This document shows positions 24,140 through 33,226 of a stretch of 64,000 bases of DNA, one piece after another. The first letter of the stretch is position 1, and each line of letters starts with the position of its first letter. The stretch spans positions 124,001 to 188,000 of the forward strand of contig NZ_JACHXJ010000005.1 in NCBI RefSeq assembly GCF_014192015.1, in the 5' to 3' direction. The position numbers and the translations under genes were made by a program. This DNA is from Paenibacillus rhizosphaerae. Its GTDB lineage: Bacteria > Bacillota > Bacilli > Paenibacillales > Paenibacillaceae. The notes under the pieces were generated by a model, which worked only from the letters and a program-made list of their open reading frames with translations, ran no database searches and was not told where the DNA came from.

Positions 24140-25617
24140 ACATGCGCCGAATGCTGCTCATTGTGATCCCCGCCTTGTTTGTTCTGACGAACGCGGTATC
24201 CTTTTTTATTTTTCAAAGCGGACGAACCGTTCAGCAGAGCTATAATATGATGCTGGACCGGGTATTACTATACAAACAAATCGATGCGGAGACCCGCAGC
24301 AATTTAAGCGCCGTCAATGTGTATCTGGCGGACCGGAGCGAGCGGAGCCGGCAAATCTATCAGGAGCATCAGAGCCAGCTCATGAAGTTGCAGGCGGAAT
24401 TGAAGGCCCAGGATGCCATTCCGTCCACAGAGACGAGCGTACGGAGCTACCGGAATCTGCTGGAAACGTTTGTTTCGCAGGAATCCGGCATCCTGCAGGC
24501 GTTAAGCGGCAAGACCCCGCTGGCGTACGCGAATTCCTACGCGGCGGCGGAGAAGACGGCCGGTTTCATCCAGGAAGAAGCGTACCGGCTGATCGACCAG
24601 GAGCTGAGCTATTATCAGCCCCTCTACCGGAGCATTCTGGTGCAGACCGACCGGATGAACCAATGGGGCGTCGCCTTGTTTATATTCAGCACGCTGATCA
24701 GCGTGCTGCTGGCCTACTGGATCTCCCTCCGCATTACGAGACCGATCCGGCAGCTGGCCCGGACGGCCCGGCAAATTTCAGACGGCAACCTGCAGGTGAA
24801 GCCGCCGGTGATGAAGAGCCGCGACGAGTTTCGGATTCTGTCCGAAGCTTTCGTGCAGATGCAGGACAATTTGAAATCGCTCATCCGAAAGGAGAAAGAG
24901 GGGCTGGAAAAGGACCGGCTCGTCAAGGAGCTGGAGCTTGAGGTGCTGCAGAACCAGATCAATCCTCATTTCCTGTTTAATTCCCTGAACGTGCTGTCTA
25001 AGCTGGCGCTGATCGAGGGGGCCGAGAAGACGAGCGATCTCACGGTCACGATGTCCAATCTGCTGCGTTACAATCTGCGCCAGCTGGACCGGCCGGTGCC
25101 GCTCCGCGACGAGGTGGAGCACGCGAAGGAGTACTTTACGATTCAACAGGCGCGGTTTCGCGACCGCATCCGGTTCGTTACGGATATCGACGAGAAGGCT
25201 CTGGATGTGCTCGTGCCGGTGCTGACGCTGCAGCCGCTGCTGGAGAACGTGTTCGTGCACGGCATCGAAGGCATGGAAGAGGGGGCCGAGGTTCGGCTTG
25301 TGGTCTCTGCCGTGCCGGGCGGGACACGGATTGCCATTTCTGATAACGGGATCGGGATGAGCGAGGAGGTCCGGCGGTCGCTGCTGGATACCGACGCTCC
25401 GCGCCCGCGGGAACAGGGAGGCGGAGAAGAACGGCACGCCGCAGGGCACTCGACGGGCCTCGGAACCCGCAACGTGTTTAAGCGCCTGGAGCTGTTCTAT
25501 GACAGAAAGGATTTGATCGACATTGACAGCGAGCCCGGGAAGGGGACGACGGTCCTCTTGAACATCCCTGCCGCACGAAAGGAGGATGGCCATGTATCGT
25601 CTGCTGATCGCCGATGA
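24136..25617 (+). CDS. YesM/LytS-like sensor histidine kinase
   Basis: A 493-residue kinase with TM1 at about 5-27, a helical extracellular domain of about 145 residues, TM2 at about 177-198, a HAMP linker (RITRPIRQLARTARQISDGN), then the His_kinase domain with LQNQINPHFLFNSLNVLSK (His278) and an HATPase domain (PLLENVFVHG; ISDNGIGMSEEV; GLGTRNVFKRLEL). The extracellular part is shorter than in classical YesM and may receive its signal from the sugar-binding protein encoded in front (ATGA overlap). It overlaps the response regulator by 26 bases. Confidence 0.9.
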   Translation: MNMRRMLLIVIPALFVLTNAVSFFIFQSGRTVQQSYNMMLDRVLLYKQIDAETRSNLSAVNVYLADRSERSRQIYQEHQSQLMKLQAELKAQDAIPSTETSVRSYRNLLETFVSQESGILQALSGKTPLAYANSYAAAEKTAGFIQEEAYRLIDQELSYYQPLYRSILVQTDRMNQWGVALFIFSTLISVLLAYWISLRITRPIRQLARTARQISDGNLQVKPPVMKSRDEFRILSEAFVQMQDNLKSLIRKEKEGLEKDRLVKELELEVLQNQINPHFLFNSLNVLSKLALIEGAEKTSDLTVTMSNLLRYNLRQLDRPVPLRDEVEHAKEYFTIQQARFRDRIRFVTDIDEKALDVLVPVLTLQPLLENVFVHGIEGMEEGAEVRLVVSAVPGGTRIAISDNGIGMSEEVRRSLLDTDAPRPREQGGGEERHAAGHSTGLGTRNVFKRLELFYDRKDLIDIDSEPGKGTTVLLNIPAARKEDGHVSSADRR

Positions 25618-26941
25618 TGAAGCGCTGGAGCGGGAAGGCATCGAATGGATCGTAAACCGGATGATGCCGGATACGTTTGAAACGGTCCATGCAGAGAACG
25701 GCCGGATGGCCATACAGAAGGCGGAAGAGCATCGCCCGCACATCGTCATGATGGACGTGAGAATGCCGGGCATTCAGGGGCTGGAGGCGCTGAAGGAGAT
25801 TAAAGCCCAGCATCCGCAGGCCAAAATGGTTCTCATCACCGCCTATGAAAATTTTGAATATGCCAAGCAGGCGATCTCCCTCGGCGTGCACGAGTATTTG
25901 GTCAAGCCGGCCAAAAGGGAGCAGATTGTTTCGGTGCTGAACCGCCTCGTGCAGGAGCTGGAGGAGGAGCAGCACAAGCGCGATGAGGAGCTTGCGGTGC
26001 GCGAGCAATTTTTTCAGCTGCTGCCGCTGGCCGAGACGGAAATCGCGCTGCATTTGATGTCGGGCCATGTCAATGAGACGGAGACGGGCCATCTGGCCGA
26101 TATTTTGCAGCTCCCGGTCGACAAAGGCTGCTCCCTGGTGCTTGGACTGTCCGAAGTAGGGGACGCCAAGAAAAAGGTGTACGACGCCGTGAAAACGGCT
26201 GCGCATGCAGCGCCCAAGGACGGCTACGGCACGGTCGTCAGCTCGCTCATTCACAGCCATATGGCACTGTTTCTGCTGGGAACGAGGCAGGCCGGGGACA
26301 CGGCGCTGGCCGAAGCCGCCAGCGAGCTCGGCACCCGATTGGCAGACGTTTTGCGGGAGCAGTGCGGGATGGCCGTCCCGGTCGGCATCGGTACCGTCCA
26401 GAATCGGGCGGAAGGCATCAAACGGTCTTATTACGAGGCGGTCTTCGCCTCCAGGTATGACCCGGAAGGGAGCAGCATTTGCCGCTTCGAAGACCTGATT
26501 GAGGCTTCGGGTGCCGACAGGGCGCATGCGGAGAAGCTGATCAACGGAACCGGCGATGCCGGAGAGAGCGTCTACGTTGAGCTGGCGATCCGACAAATCC
26601 GCGAAGAGCGGGAGCAGCGGACCACCAACATGCTTGACCGGGCGTTAATGTATATCCGGGGCAAATTTCAGGAGGAGCTGCCGCTCGAGGATGTGGCGGA
26701 GCATGTCCATTTGAATCCGTACTATTTCAGCAAGGTATTCAAACAGCAGACCGGGGAAACCTTTATCGACTATGTGACCCGGCTGCGGATCGACAAAGCC
26801 AAGGAGCTGATGAAGGACGGCCGGTACAGCATGAAGGAGGTCTGTTACCAGGTCGGGTACAAGGATCCGAACTACTTCAGCCGGGTATTCAAAAAAGTGA
26901 CGGGTCTCACGCCGTCCGAGTATAGAATGCAGCACCAATGA
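25592..26941 (+). CDS. YesN-like AraC-type response regulator
   Basis: A 449-residue regulator. The receiver domain spans residues 1-120 (LLIADDEALEREGIEW; phospho-Asp55 in IVMMDVRMPG; Lys in HEYLVKPAK), followed by a helical middle region and a C-terminal AraC double helix-turn-helix (LEDVAEHVHLNPYYFSKVF; RYSMKEVCYQVGYKDPNYF). ATG 25592 is 6 bases after AAAGGAGG; ATG 25586 touches the site. With the kinase it should control sugar uptake, most likely the MFS porter that begins 234 bases downstream. Confidence 0.92.
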   Translation: MYRLLIADDEALEREGIEWIVNRMMPDTFETVHAENGRMAIQKAEEHRPHIVMMDVRMPGIQGLEALKEIKAQHPQAKMVLITAYENFEYAKQAISLGVHEYLVKPAKREQIVSVLNRLVQELEEEQHKRDEELAVREQFFQLLPLAETEIALHLMSGHVNETETGHLADILQLPVDKGCSLVLGLSEVGDAKKKVYDAVKTAAHAAPKDGYGTVVSSLIHSHMALFLLGTRQAGDTALAEAASELGTRLADVLREQCGMAVPVGIGTVQNRAEGIKRSYYEAVFASRYDPEGSSICRFEDLIEASGADRAHAEKLINGTGDAGESVYVELAIRQIREEREQRTTNMLDRALMYIRGKFQEELPLEDVAEHVHLNPYYFSKVFKQQTGETFIDYVTRLRIDKAKELMKDGRYSMKEVCYQVGYKDPNYFSRVFKKVTGLTPSEYRMQHQ

Positions 26942-26948
26942 GAGAACA

Positions 26949-26980
26949 GTCCATGCTTGTATACAGGCATGGACTTATTT
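26949..26980 (+). terminator. Probable terminator after the YesN gene
   Basis: GTCCATGC (26949-26956) pairs with GCATGGAC (26967-26974), with an inner TGTATACA palindrome, followed by TTATTTG. The T tract is short, so termination may be partial. Confidence 0.6.
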
Positions 26981-27175
26981 GTGATGACGGTCGAATTTGT
27001 GCTAGTCCGGACTTTTAAGGATGCCGTCGGAGCGATTTTATGCTGATCTACCGCAAATAAGTGAAGGGAATCGAAAGCGGATGCAAAGGTCCCCCATGTT
27101 ACAATGGATGTAGGTTTTTAGTGATGATTTCTTGGACTTCATCCATCCAAATTAATGACATGGAAGGGATAATAT

Positions 27176-28570
27176 ATGAGCTCAATTACATTGGAACATA
27201 GCAGCGAGCAGGATAGCCAGAAAATCAGCATGAAGTTCGTGACGCTGGTGTCCATCGTAGCCGCATTGGGCGGGCTGTTGTTTGGTTTTGATACAGCCGT
27301 AGTATCGGGTGCGATCGGTTTCATGGAGAAGCGATTTAACCTGAACGATTTTCAGACAGGCTGGGCGGTTTCCAGTTTGATCATCGGCTGTATTCCCGGG
27401 GCGCTGTTCTCCGGCATGTTAAGCGACAAGTTCGGCCGGAAAAAGGTCATTATTACGGCAGCGCTTCTCTTTATCATCGGATCGATCGGCTCGGCCATTC
27501 CGAATACGTTCAGCGGGTTTACTATGGCCCGGATGATCGGCGGTCTTGGCATCGGCATTACCTCCACCTTGTGTCCACTGTATAATGCGGAGATCGCGCC
27601 GGCCAAATATCGCGGCCGCCTCGTGGCATTAAACCAGCTGGCAACGGTTACAGGCATCTCGCTCGTGTACTTTGTCAACCTGTGGATCGCCGGACTCGGC
27701 GACGACGCCTGGGACGTGTCGAGCGCCTGGCGCTGGATGTTTGGCTTTGGCGTCCTCCCCGGTGTACTGTTCCTCGTGTTGCTGTTCTTCGTGCCGGAAA
27801 GCCCAAGATGGCTGATCAAACAGGGACGCGCGGCGGCAGCGCTGCCGATCCTGCTCAAGATTCATGGTGAAGACCTGGCGAAGCAGGAAGTGCGGGATAT
27901 TAAGGAATCCTTTAATCAGGAAAAAGGATCGATCCGCCAGCTGTTCGGACGGGGCCTGCGCATGGCGATGATCGTGGGCATCGGTCTGGCCATTCTGCAG
28001 CAGGTAACCGGCATCAACGCAGTGCTGTATTATGCGCCTGTAATCTTTAAAGAGACCGGTGCCGGCACGAACGCGGCGCTGATCCAGACGATCTTTGTCG
28101 GCGTGATCAACGTCCTCTTCACGATTTTGGCCATTTGGCTGATCGATAAAGTAGGACGGAAAGCGCTGCTGCTGGTTGGGTCGGCCGCGATGCTGATCTG
28201 CCTGGCCGTGATCGGAACGGCCTTCCAGACTGGACATACCTCCGGCCCGCTGGTCCTGATCTTCATTCTGATTTACGTCGCTGCCTTTGCGATCTCGCTC
28301 GGACCGGTGGTGTGGGTCCTCATTTCCGAGATCTTCCCGAACCGGGTCCGCGGCATCGCAACGGCGATTGCGTCGATGGCTTTGTGGATCGCCGACTACG
28401 TCGTATCCCAGGCCTTCCCGCCGATGCTGTCTTCGACAGGTCCGGCAGCCACCTTCTGGATCTTCGGCGTCATGTCGCTGATTTGCCTCGTATTTACCTG
28501 GCGCGCGGTACCGGAGACCAAAGGAAAGTCCCTGGAGGAAATGGAATCTATGTGGGCGCAAGGAAAATAA
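27176..28570 (+). CDS. Sugar porter family MFS transporter
   Basis: A 464-residue, 12-helix proton:sugar symporter of the XylE/AraE/GalP group. Signatures are GGLLFGFDTAVVSGA, SDKFGRKK, RMIGGLGIGITSTLCPLYNAE, PESPRWL, QQVTGINAVLYYAP, DKVGRKALL and PETKGKSLEEME. The QQ-x-TGIN motif in helix 7 is the sugar-binding element of xylose/arabinose/glucose transporters. It lies just downstream of the sugar-sensing three-component genes and has its own 234-base leader, so it is the likely target of the YesN regulator. The sugar is not identifiable from sequence. A strong terminator follows. Confidence 0.92.
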   Translation: MSSITLEHSSEQDSQKISMKFVTLVSIVAALGGLLFGFDTAVVSGAIGFMEKRFNLNDFQTGWAVSSLIIGCIPGALFSGMLSDKFGRKKVIITAALLFIIGSIGSAIPNTFSGFTMARMIGGLGIGITSTLCPLYNAEIAPAKYRGRLVALNQLATVTGISLVYFVNLWIAGLGDDAWDVSSAWRWMFGFGVLPGVLFLVLLFFVPESPRWLIKQGRAAAALPILLKIHGEDLAKQEVRDIKESFNQEKGSIRQLFGRGLRMAMIVGIGLAILQQVTGINAVLYYAPVIFKETGAGTNAALIQTIFVGVINVLFTILAIWLIDKVGRKALLLVGSAAMLICLAVIGTAFQTGHTSGPLVLIFILIYVAAFAISLGPVVWVLISEIFPNRVRGIATAIASMALWIADYVVSQAFPPMLSSTGPAATFWIFGVMSLICLVFTWRAVPETKGKSLEEMESMWAQGK

Positions 28571-28580
28571 TACGCATATA

Positions 28581-28627
28581 AAAAGGGGAGTTTCCCGGGT
28601 CGATGAACCTGGGAAACTCCCCTTTTT
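28581..28627. terminator. Strong bidirectional terminator
   Basis: AAAAGGGGAGTTTCCC (from 28581) pairs with GGGAAACTCCCCTTTT (ending 28626); poly-A before and poly-T after serve the converging MFS (+) and NlpC/P60 (-) genes. Confidence 0.93.
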
Positions 28628-28652
28628 ATGTTGGATACAGCCGACGATCCGG

Positions 28653-29690
28653 TTATAGAATCCGGCGCGCGGTGACGAACCGTTTTTTCCATTGGCCGTC
28701 AAAGGCTTCGACGTGAACGCCGAGCTCCTTGGAGTACGTGTGCAGAATTTGATTATTGCCCATATAGATGCCAACATGACCGATATCCAGCCCGCGGGCG
28801 CTGAAGAACAGCAGGTCCCCTTTGCGAAGGTCGCTCAGGGACACTTCCCTGCCTGCCTTCGCCTGGTCGTAGGACACGCGGGGCAGCTCGACCGACAGCA
28901 CATCCTCGTAAACCCGCTTAACGAAGGAAGAGCAGTCGAATGTCTTCGTCTGGTCTGAAGAAGCCCCGAATTCGTAAGGGGTACCGAGGAACTTTTTACC
29001 GTAGGCGATCAGCTCGTCCGCCTGCATGTCGGCTAGCGAGACGCTGGCATAGTCGGTATATTTCGGCTTGGCCGATATGTATCCCGTTTGGTGATTATCC
29101 GTCTCCACCTCCAGCCAGAGGGCGTTCACCTCGCGGATGACATGCACTTTCTGTCCGGCGGCAAGCATGCCGAGAGATGTTTCATTGCTCGATGAATCCG
29201 GTTTACTGCGCAGGTTCACCCCCCAGCGGATGGAGGTCTCAAGCGTAACCTTGGACGTAATCCGGACGGTGTGCGCATCCGGCTGCCAAGCAACCTCGCT
29301 GCCCAATGCCTCGCTCACAAAACGCAGCGGCACGAGGGAATATCCGCCGGAGATTTGACCCGGCACCGTCACCTTGAGGGCTTGTCCGTTCAGGTTCGCG
29401 GTATGCTCGCCGATCCGGTAGGTCAGCGTGGTGGCCCCCTTGGTGGCCTTCAGCGTCTTCGTGGCGTTATCCCAGGACAGCTTGGCCCCTTGGCGCTCAA
29501 ACAGGCCGCGCATCGGCACGAGTACCGTGCCGCCGACATTCAGCGGCTGCACTTCGGTCTGCAGCTGCTGGCCGTCCAGATAGACGGCGATCGGCTTGTT
29601 GGATGCCGGGGCGGCATCCGCATAAACCGACGTGCCTGCGATCATGGCGGCAGCCAATCCGGCAAGAACCGCCCCTTTTTTTCTCATCAT
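28653..29690 (-). CDS. Secreted NlpC/P60 peptidoglycan hydrolase with copper-amine-oxidase-like and SH3b domains
   Basis: A 345-residue wall enzyme. The signal peptide is cut near AGTSVYADA. Residues about 33-145 form a copper amine oxidase N-terminal-like domain (YLDGQQLQTEVQPLNVGG; VLVPMRGLFERQGAKLSW; LVPLRFVSEALGSEVAW). About 155-225 is a bacterial SH3 domain (GVNLRSKPDSSSNE; WLEVETDNHQTGYIS). The NlpC/P60 catalytic domain (about 245-345) has Cys in KTFDCSSFVKRVY, His in LDIGHVGIYMG and a second His in QILHTYS. It should cleave D-gamma-glutamyl bonds in the peptide stem. The start at 29690 has AAGGTGAT upstream; the ATG at 29777 would put 29 residues before the signal peptide. Confidence 0.9.
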   Translation of the reverse strand: MMRKKGAVLAGLAAAMIAGTSVYADAAPASNKPIAVYLDGQQLQTEVQPLNVGGTVLVPMRGLFERQGAKLSWDNATKTLKATKGATTLTYRIGEHTANLNGQALKVTVPGQISGGYSLVPLRFVSEALGSEVAWQPDAHTVRITSKVTLETSIRWGVNLRSKPDSSSNETSLGMLAAGQKVHVIREVNALWLEVETDNHQTGYISAKPKYTDYASVSLADMQADELIAYGKKFLGTPYEFGASSDQTKTFDCSSFVKRVYEDVLSVELPRVSYDQAKAGREVSLSDLRKGDLLFFSARGLDIGHVGIYMGNNQILHTYSKELGVHVEAFDGQWKKRFVTARRIL

Positions 29691-29971
29691 GTTATCATCA
29701 CCTTGCTTTAACAGGATTGACGGTTCGTGGATGATGAACCGCATCGGACAAGGGCTTCCGGCGGGTATCTTTACCAAGAAGTCCCTGTATAGTTGGACGA
29801 GAGGGAGCCGAATTGGTTTTGTTCTTCATCATTGGTAAATTAATGAAACACACATTCTCTAGCGGAAGCCCTGGATTTGACCTGGCAGCTTTTCCACCAT
29901 TTGCTTGAAATTTGCCGGGGCTCCCTTCACAATGAGGGGATAAGCCAATGGGACAGGATGGGGATACGGCG

Positions 29972-30781
29972 ATGGTTGATGTACTGAATCGGAATCACGT
30001 GAACGTGATCGGGGAGGGCGACCGGACGCTGCTTTTTGCCCACGGATTTGGCTGTGACCAGAGTATGTGGCAGTATATCCTGCCGGCATTTGAAGACCAA
30101 TACCGCATCGTGCTTTTCGATTACGTCGGTTCAGGCAAGTCGGATTTGAGAGCGTACACGTCTGAAAAATACCGCACGCTTCGCGGCTATATGCAGGACG
30201 TGCTGGATATTATAGATGCGCTGGAGCTGGACAAGGTGACGTTCATCGGACATTCGGTCAGCTCTATGATCGGCATGCTTGCTTCGATGGAGCGTCCGGG
30301 CCGCTTTGACAGGCTGGTGATGATCGGCCCGTCCCCGCGCTACTTGAATGATGAAGGCTACTTCGGCGGCTTTGACCCGGAGGATATTGCCGAGCTGCTG
30401 GAAATGATGGAGATGAATTTTGCCGGATGGGCCAGCTTCATGGCTCCGCTGGCCATGAACAACCCGGAGCGCCCGAAGCTCAGCCAGGAGCTGGAGCGGA
30501 GCTTTATCTCGGCCGACCCGGCCATTGCCCGGGAATTCGCCGAAGTGACGTTTATGTCGGATCACCGGCAGGAATTGCCCCTGGCGTCGGTTCCGGCGCT
30601 TATTATGCAGTGCTCGGAAGACAGCGTGGTGCCAATCGAAGTCGGTGCGTATTTGCACCGGCATTTAAGGAACAGCACCTTTCGGCTGATGGAGGCAAAG
30701 GGCCACTACCCGCATATCAGCCACCCGCAGGAGACGATCGCCGTCATTCGGGAATACTTGGCGGCACCGGGGCTCTCCTGA
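29972..30781 (+). CDS. rsbQ: RsbQ-like alpha/beta hydrolase
   Basis: A 269-residue alpha/beta hydrolase closely resembling Bacillus subtilis RsbQ, which with RsbP turns on the general stress factor SigB under energy stress. Shared stretches are RNHVNVIG, FAHGFGCDQSMW, VLFDYVGSGKSDLRAY, QDVLDIIDALEL, FIGHSVSSMIGMLAS (nucleophile Ser) and EAKGHYPHISHP (catalytic His), with Asp in CSEDSVVP. The start at 29972 gives an N-terminus matching RsbQ; ATG 29948 with GAGGGG 8 bases upstream is an alternative. It lies 30 bases before an RsbP-like PAS sensor gene, as in B. subtilis, but that partner carries GGDEF rather than a PP2C phosphatase. The likely role is to supply the hydrophobic ligand for the PAS domain. 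Confidence 0.88.
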   Translation: MVDVLNRNHVNVIGEGDRTLLFAHGFGCDQSMWQYILPAFEDQYRIVLFDYVGSGKSDLRAYTSEKYRTLRGYMQDVLDIIDALELDKVTFIGHSVSSMIGMLASMERPGRFDRLVMIGPSPRYLNDEGYFGGFDPEDIAELLEMMEMNFAGWASFMAPLAMNNPERPKLSQELERSFISADPAIAREFAEVTFMSDHRQELPLASVPALIMQCSEDSVVPIEVGAYLHRHLRNSTFRLMEAKGHYPHISHPQETIAVIREYLAAPGLS

Positions 30782-30811
30782 GTCACAAGTATAGAAAGGA
30801 TTACAAGATAC

Positions 30812-31800
30812 ATGGATAACCGGTTAAACTACGCTCCCTGCGGTTATGTCTCCATCACACGTGAAGGTTCGGTCGTAGATGTGAACCAAACGTTTCTCGA
30901 TATGATGGAATACCGGGAGGAGGACCTGGTGGGCAGGCATATTGAATCGATCATGTCCACGGCCAACAAGCTGATTTTCCACTCGTATTTCTACCCGTAC
31001 ATTCATCTGGACGGCCATGTGAATGAGCTGTTTATCAGTTTAAAGAACGGTAGGGGGCAAGCGGTTCCCTTCATACTGAATGGCAGACGGTTTGAGCAGG
31101 ACGGGGTGGAGACGATCGACTGCATTTTGGTGCAGATGAAGAGGCGCCTTGATTATGAACAGGAGCTGCGCACCGCCAAGAAGCAAATGGAGGAAGCGTA
31201 TTGGAAAAAGGACCAGGCGCTCGAAGAGCTGCAGCGGATCCATCAGGAAATCGAACAAAAGCAGGCCCAGCTTGTGGAGATGAACGCGGTGCTGGTGGAG
31301 CTGTCGGTTCGGACAAGCTGACCGGGCTCAAGAACAGGAGGTACTTCCAGGAACAGCTGGACAGCCGCCTGTCAGGCGAACCCGAAACGGGCCGGCCGCT
31401 CTCCCTGGCCATTCTCGATATCGATCATTTTAAACAGGTGAATGATACCTGGGGGCATCCTGCCGGGGATGAAGTGCTGGTCCAGCTGGGGGAAGTGCTG
31501 ACGGCTTGCTCCCGGGAGGATGATATTCCGGCCAGGCTGGGCGGCGAAGAATTTGTGCTTATTCTGCCGGATACCGATGCGGCGGAAGCCTTGGAGCGGG
31601 CAGAGCGGCTTCGGGCCGCAGCCGAAAAGGCGGACTGGCCGGTCGGGCGGATTACGGTCAGTGTAGGCGTGGCGACCGCTTCCGCAGGGGACACGGAGGC
31701 CACGCTGCTGAAAAAGGCCGACGAGGCGCTGTATGCGTCCAAAACGCATGGGCGGAATCAGACGACCCACTATAATGAACTGGATGGAAGGCTTCCTTGA
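30812..31800 (+). pseudogene. RsbP-like PAS domain fused to a GGDEF diguanylate cyclase, split by a one-base deletion
   Basis: The first frame (30812-31321) encodes an RsbP-type PAS domain (LNYAPCGYVSITREGSVVDV; DLVGRHIESIM; NELFISLKNGRGQAVPFI) and a coiled coil (EELQRIHQEIEQKQAQLVEM), ending ELSVRTS-stop. The second frame, from about 31312, continues DKLTGLKNRRYFQEQL into a complete GGDEF domain: DIDHFKQVNDTWGHPAGDEV, I-site SREDD, catalytic ARLGGEEFVLIL and VSVGVATAS. One A missing between 31309 and 31310 (GTT-ACG-GAC) would restore ELSVTDKLTGLKNRR. Without it the sensor lacks its cyclase. RsbP normally ends in a PP2C phosphatase, so the intact form would link energy stress to cyclic-di-GMP. 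A sequencing error or phase variation cannot be excluded. Confidence 0.85.
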
Positions 31801-31817
31801 TGAAGGAGGCCTTTTTT
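31788..31817 (+). terminator. Terminator overlapping the GGDEF stop codon
   Basis: AAGGCTTCCTT (31788-31798) pairs with AAGGAGGCCTT (31803-31813, one G-T pair), followed by TTTT. The stem begins within the last codons of the GGDEF frame. Confidence 0.85.
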
Positions 31818-31839
31818 CGTTCGTACCGTTAGCACTTGA

Positions 31840-32550
31840 TCATTCTCCCGAAGCTAGCTGGCCCTCTGCCGCCTCGCTGGCGGGTGGCAGCGTCATGCCC
31901 TTTTTCCAAATGAGAATATGATCCTCCGGGGTGCCCAAATAAACCGCTTGGATCCCAGTTCCGGTGCCGTTAGGGTCATGATTCGCTCTTTGCTCGTCGA
32001 GGTTGATCCAGTAATACGTATTCGCCAGGCCGATATCGGCAAAGGCCTTCGATTTGATGACGGGGCGAAGGGGAGTCATATAGAAATTTCCGTTCTCATC
32101 GAGATTATAGCTGACCTGCTTCACGTTATAGCCATCGGTCATTTTGACGTGATACGCGATGGTTCCGTTTTTCATCAGGCCAACGTCGGTAACCTCGATC
32201 ACTTTGGTAGGGACGCTCCGGATATTCCAACCGGTTAATAACAGGTATCCTCCGATTAGCACCCCACAAACGAAGGTAGCAATGGCTAGTCCTTTGATAA
32301 AAGCGACAGCCTTGGAGCGGTTCCAGTACGCGGCGATCCGGCGTAGGCTGCTGGCCTGGGTTTGGTGTTCGCGGGTGGCGTCTGTATCCAGCATCAGCTC
32401 GTCCCCCAATTTGTCTAAAGCAGCTCGGCACTCCTGGCATAGCCTAATATGGCTTTCGACCAGCTCGCGGGTATCCGGACTGCACACCTCGTCGTGATAT
32501 AACGGCAGCAGGTCCTGAATTACATGGCATGATATAGAAGGTTTGTTCAT
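31840..32550 (-). CDS. Zinc-finger anti-sigma factor
   Basis: A 236-residue membrane protein. Residues 8-41 form the ZAS-type zinc finger: Cys8-His9 in ISCHVIQDLLPLYHDE, then HIRLCQECR, which binds ECF sigma factors. A single membrane helix follows at about 85-106 (FIKGLAIATFVCGVLIGGYLLL) and an extracellular domain of about 130 residues (GTIAYHVKMTDGYNVKQV; HILIWKKGMTLPPA). The ATG overlaps the sigma gene stop by 4 bases. It should hold the sigma factor at the membrane until an envelope signal triggers release, usually by proteolysis; the signal is unknown. Confidence 0.85.
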   Translation of the reverse strand: MNKPSISCHVIQDLLPLYHDEVCSPDTRELVESHIRLCQECRAALDKLGDELMLDTDATREHQTQASSLRRIAAYWNRSKAVAFIKGLAIATFVCGVLIGGYLLLTGWNIRSVPTKVIEVTDVGLMKNGTIAYHVKMTDGYNVKQVSYNLDENGNFYMTPLRPVIKSKAFADIGLANTYYWINLDEQRANHDPNGTGTGIQAVYLGTPEDHILIWKKGMTLPPASEAAEGQLASGE

Positions 32551-33035
32551 TGTTCCTCCTCCTGATAGCGTTCTTGGATTTTCTGTTTAGCCCGGTGAAA
32601 GGTCACTCGGGCCCAGCTCTCCGTCTTGCCGAATATGCGGCAAATGTCCACAAAAGGTAATTCGCCGAATACTCTCAGCGTAAATACTTCTTTGTAGGGC
32701 TCCCCCAGTTCGTGCAAAATGCGGTGGATCCGCAGCGCCTCCGATTGCAGGACAACCTTGTGCTCCACATTTAGCTGGCTTACGGGATCTGTCTCCGGTT
32801 CAGCACGCTGATACCGCTTTTGCCCTTCCCAGTACGAGAAATATGTATTCTTCGCGATTTGGCACAGCCATACGCTGATCTTGCATGTTCCCTGAAAGGT
32901 ATCGATCCGCTTGAGCGCTTTATAGAACGTCTCTTGGGTGATCTCTTCGGCAATGTGCTCGTTTCGACTAAGCGAGAGTACAAAACGGTATACCTCTTGA
33001 AAATATTGATCGTAGATTTGCTGAAGATCCTCCAC
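32547..33035 (-). CDS. ECF-type RNA polymerase sigma factor
   Basis: A 162-residue sigma-70 family factor of the extracytoplasmic-function type. Region 2 reads YDQYFQEVYRFVLSLSRNEH, then AEEITQETFYKALKRI and WLCQIAKNTYFSYW. Region 4 reads LRVFGELPFVDICRIFGKTE, then WARVTFHRAKQKI, a variant found in SigV/YlaC-like factors of Bacillales. It is the first gene of a two-gene operon with its anti-sigma factor (4-base overlap). AGGAGG lies upstream of the ATG. Autoregulation is usual; a TGTAAC element about 50 bases upstream on this strand could be a -35 box, but the -10 is not convincing. Confidence 0.9.
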   Translation of the reverse strand: MEDLQQIYDQYFQEVYRFVLSLSRNEHIAEEITQETFYKALKRIDTFQGTCKISVWLCQIAKNTYFSYWEGQKRYQRAEPETDPVSQLNVEHKVVLQSEALRIHRILHELGEPYKEVFTLRVFGELPFVDICRIFGKTESWARVTFHRAKQKIQERYQEEEQ

Positions 33036-33226
33036 CGATTCACCTCCTTGTCTCTTATAAGACTTCGGTCAACAGGATTCGTTACACGCTTTTCCAAAAA
33101 ACGAAGGCGCCCTTGCCCAGTACATTCCTGCAACAGCAACCCTCTCCAATTCTCCGGAATTCGTAGACGATTTACGGGTTTTGTCGTAGAATGATTTCTA
33201 TTACACAAGAAGTGAGGTTCGGAGAG

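Noticed and set aside
33040..33110. ECF autoregulatory promoter for the sigma operon
   Set aside because: A TGTAAC element is present, but no convincing -10 follows at the correct distance.
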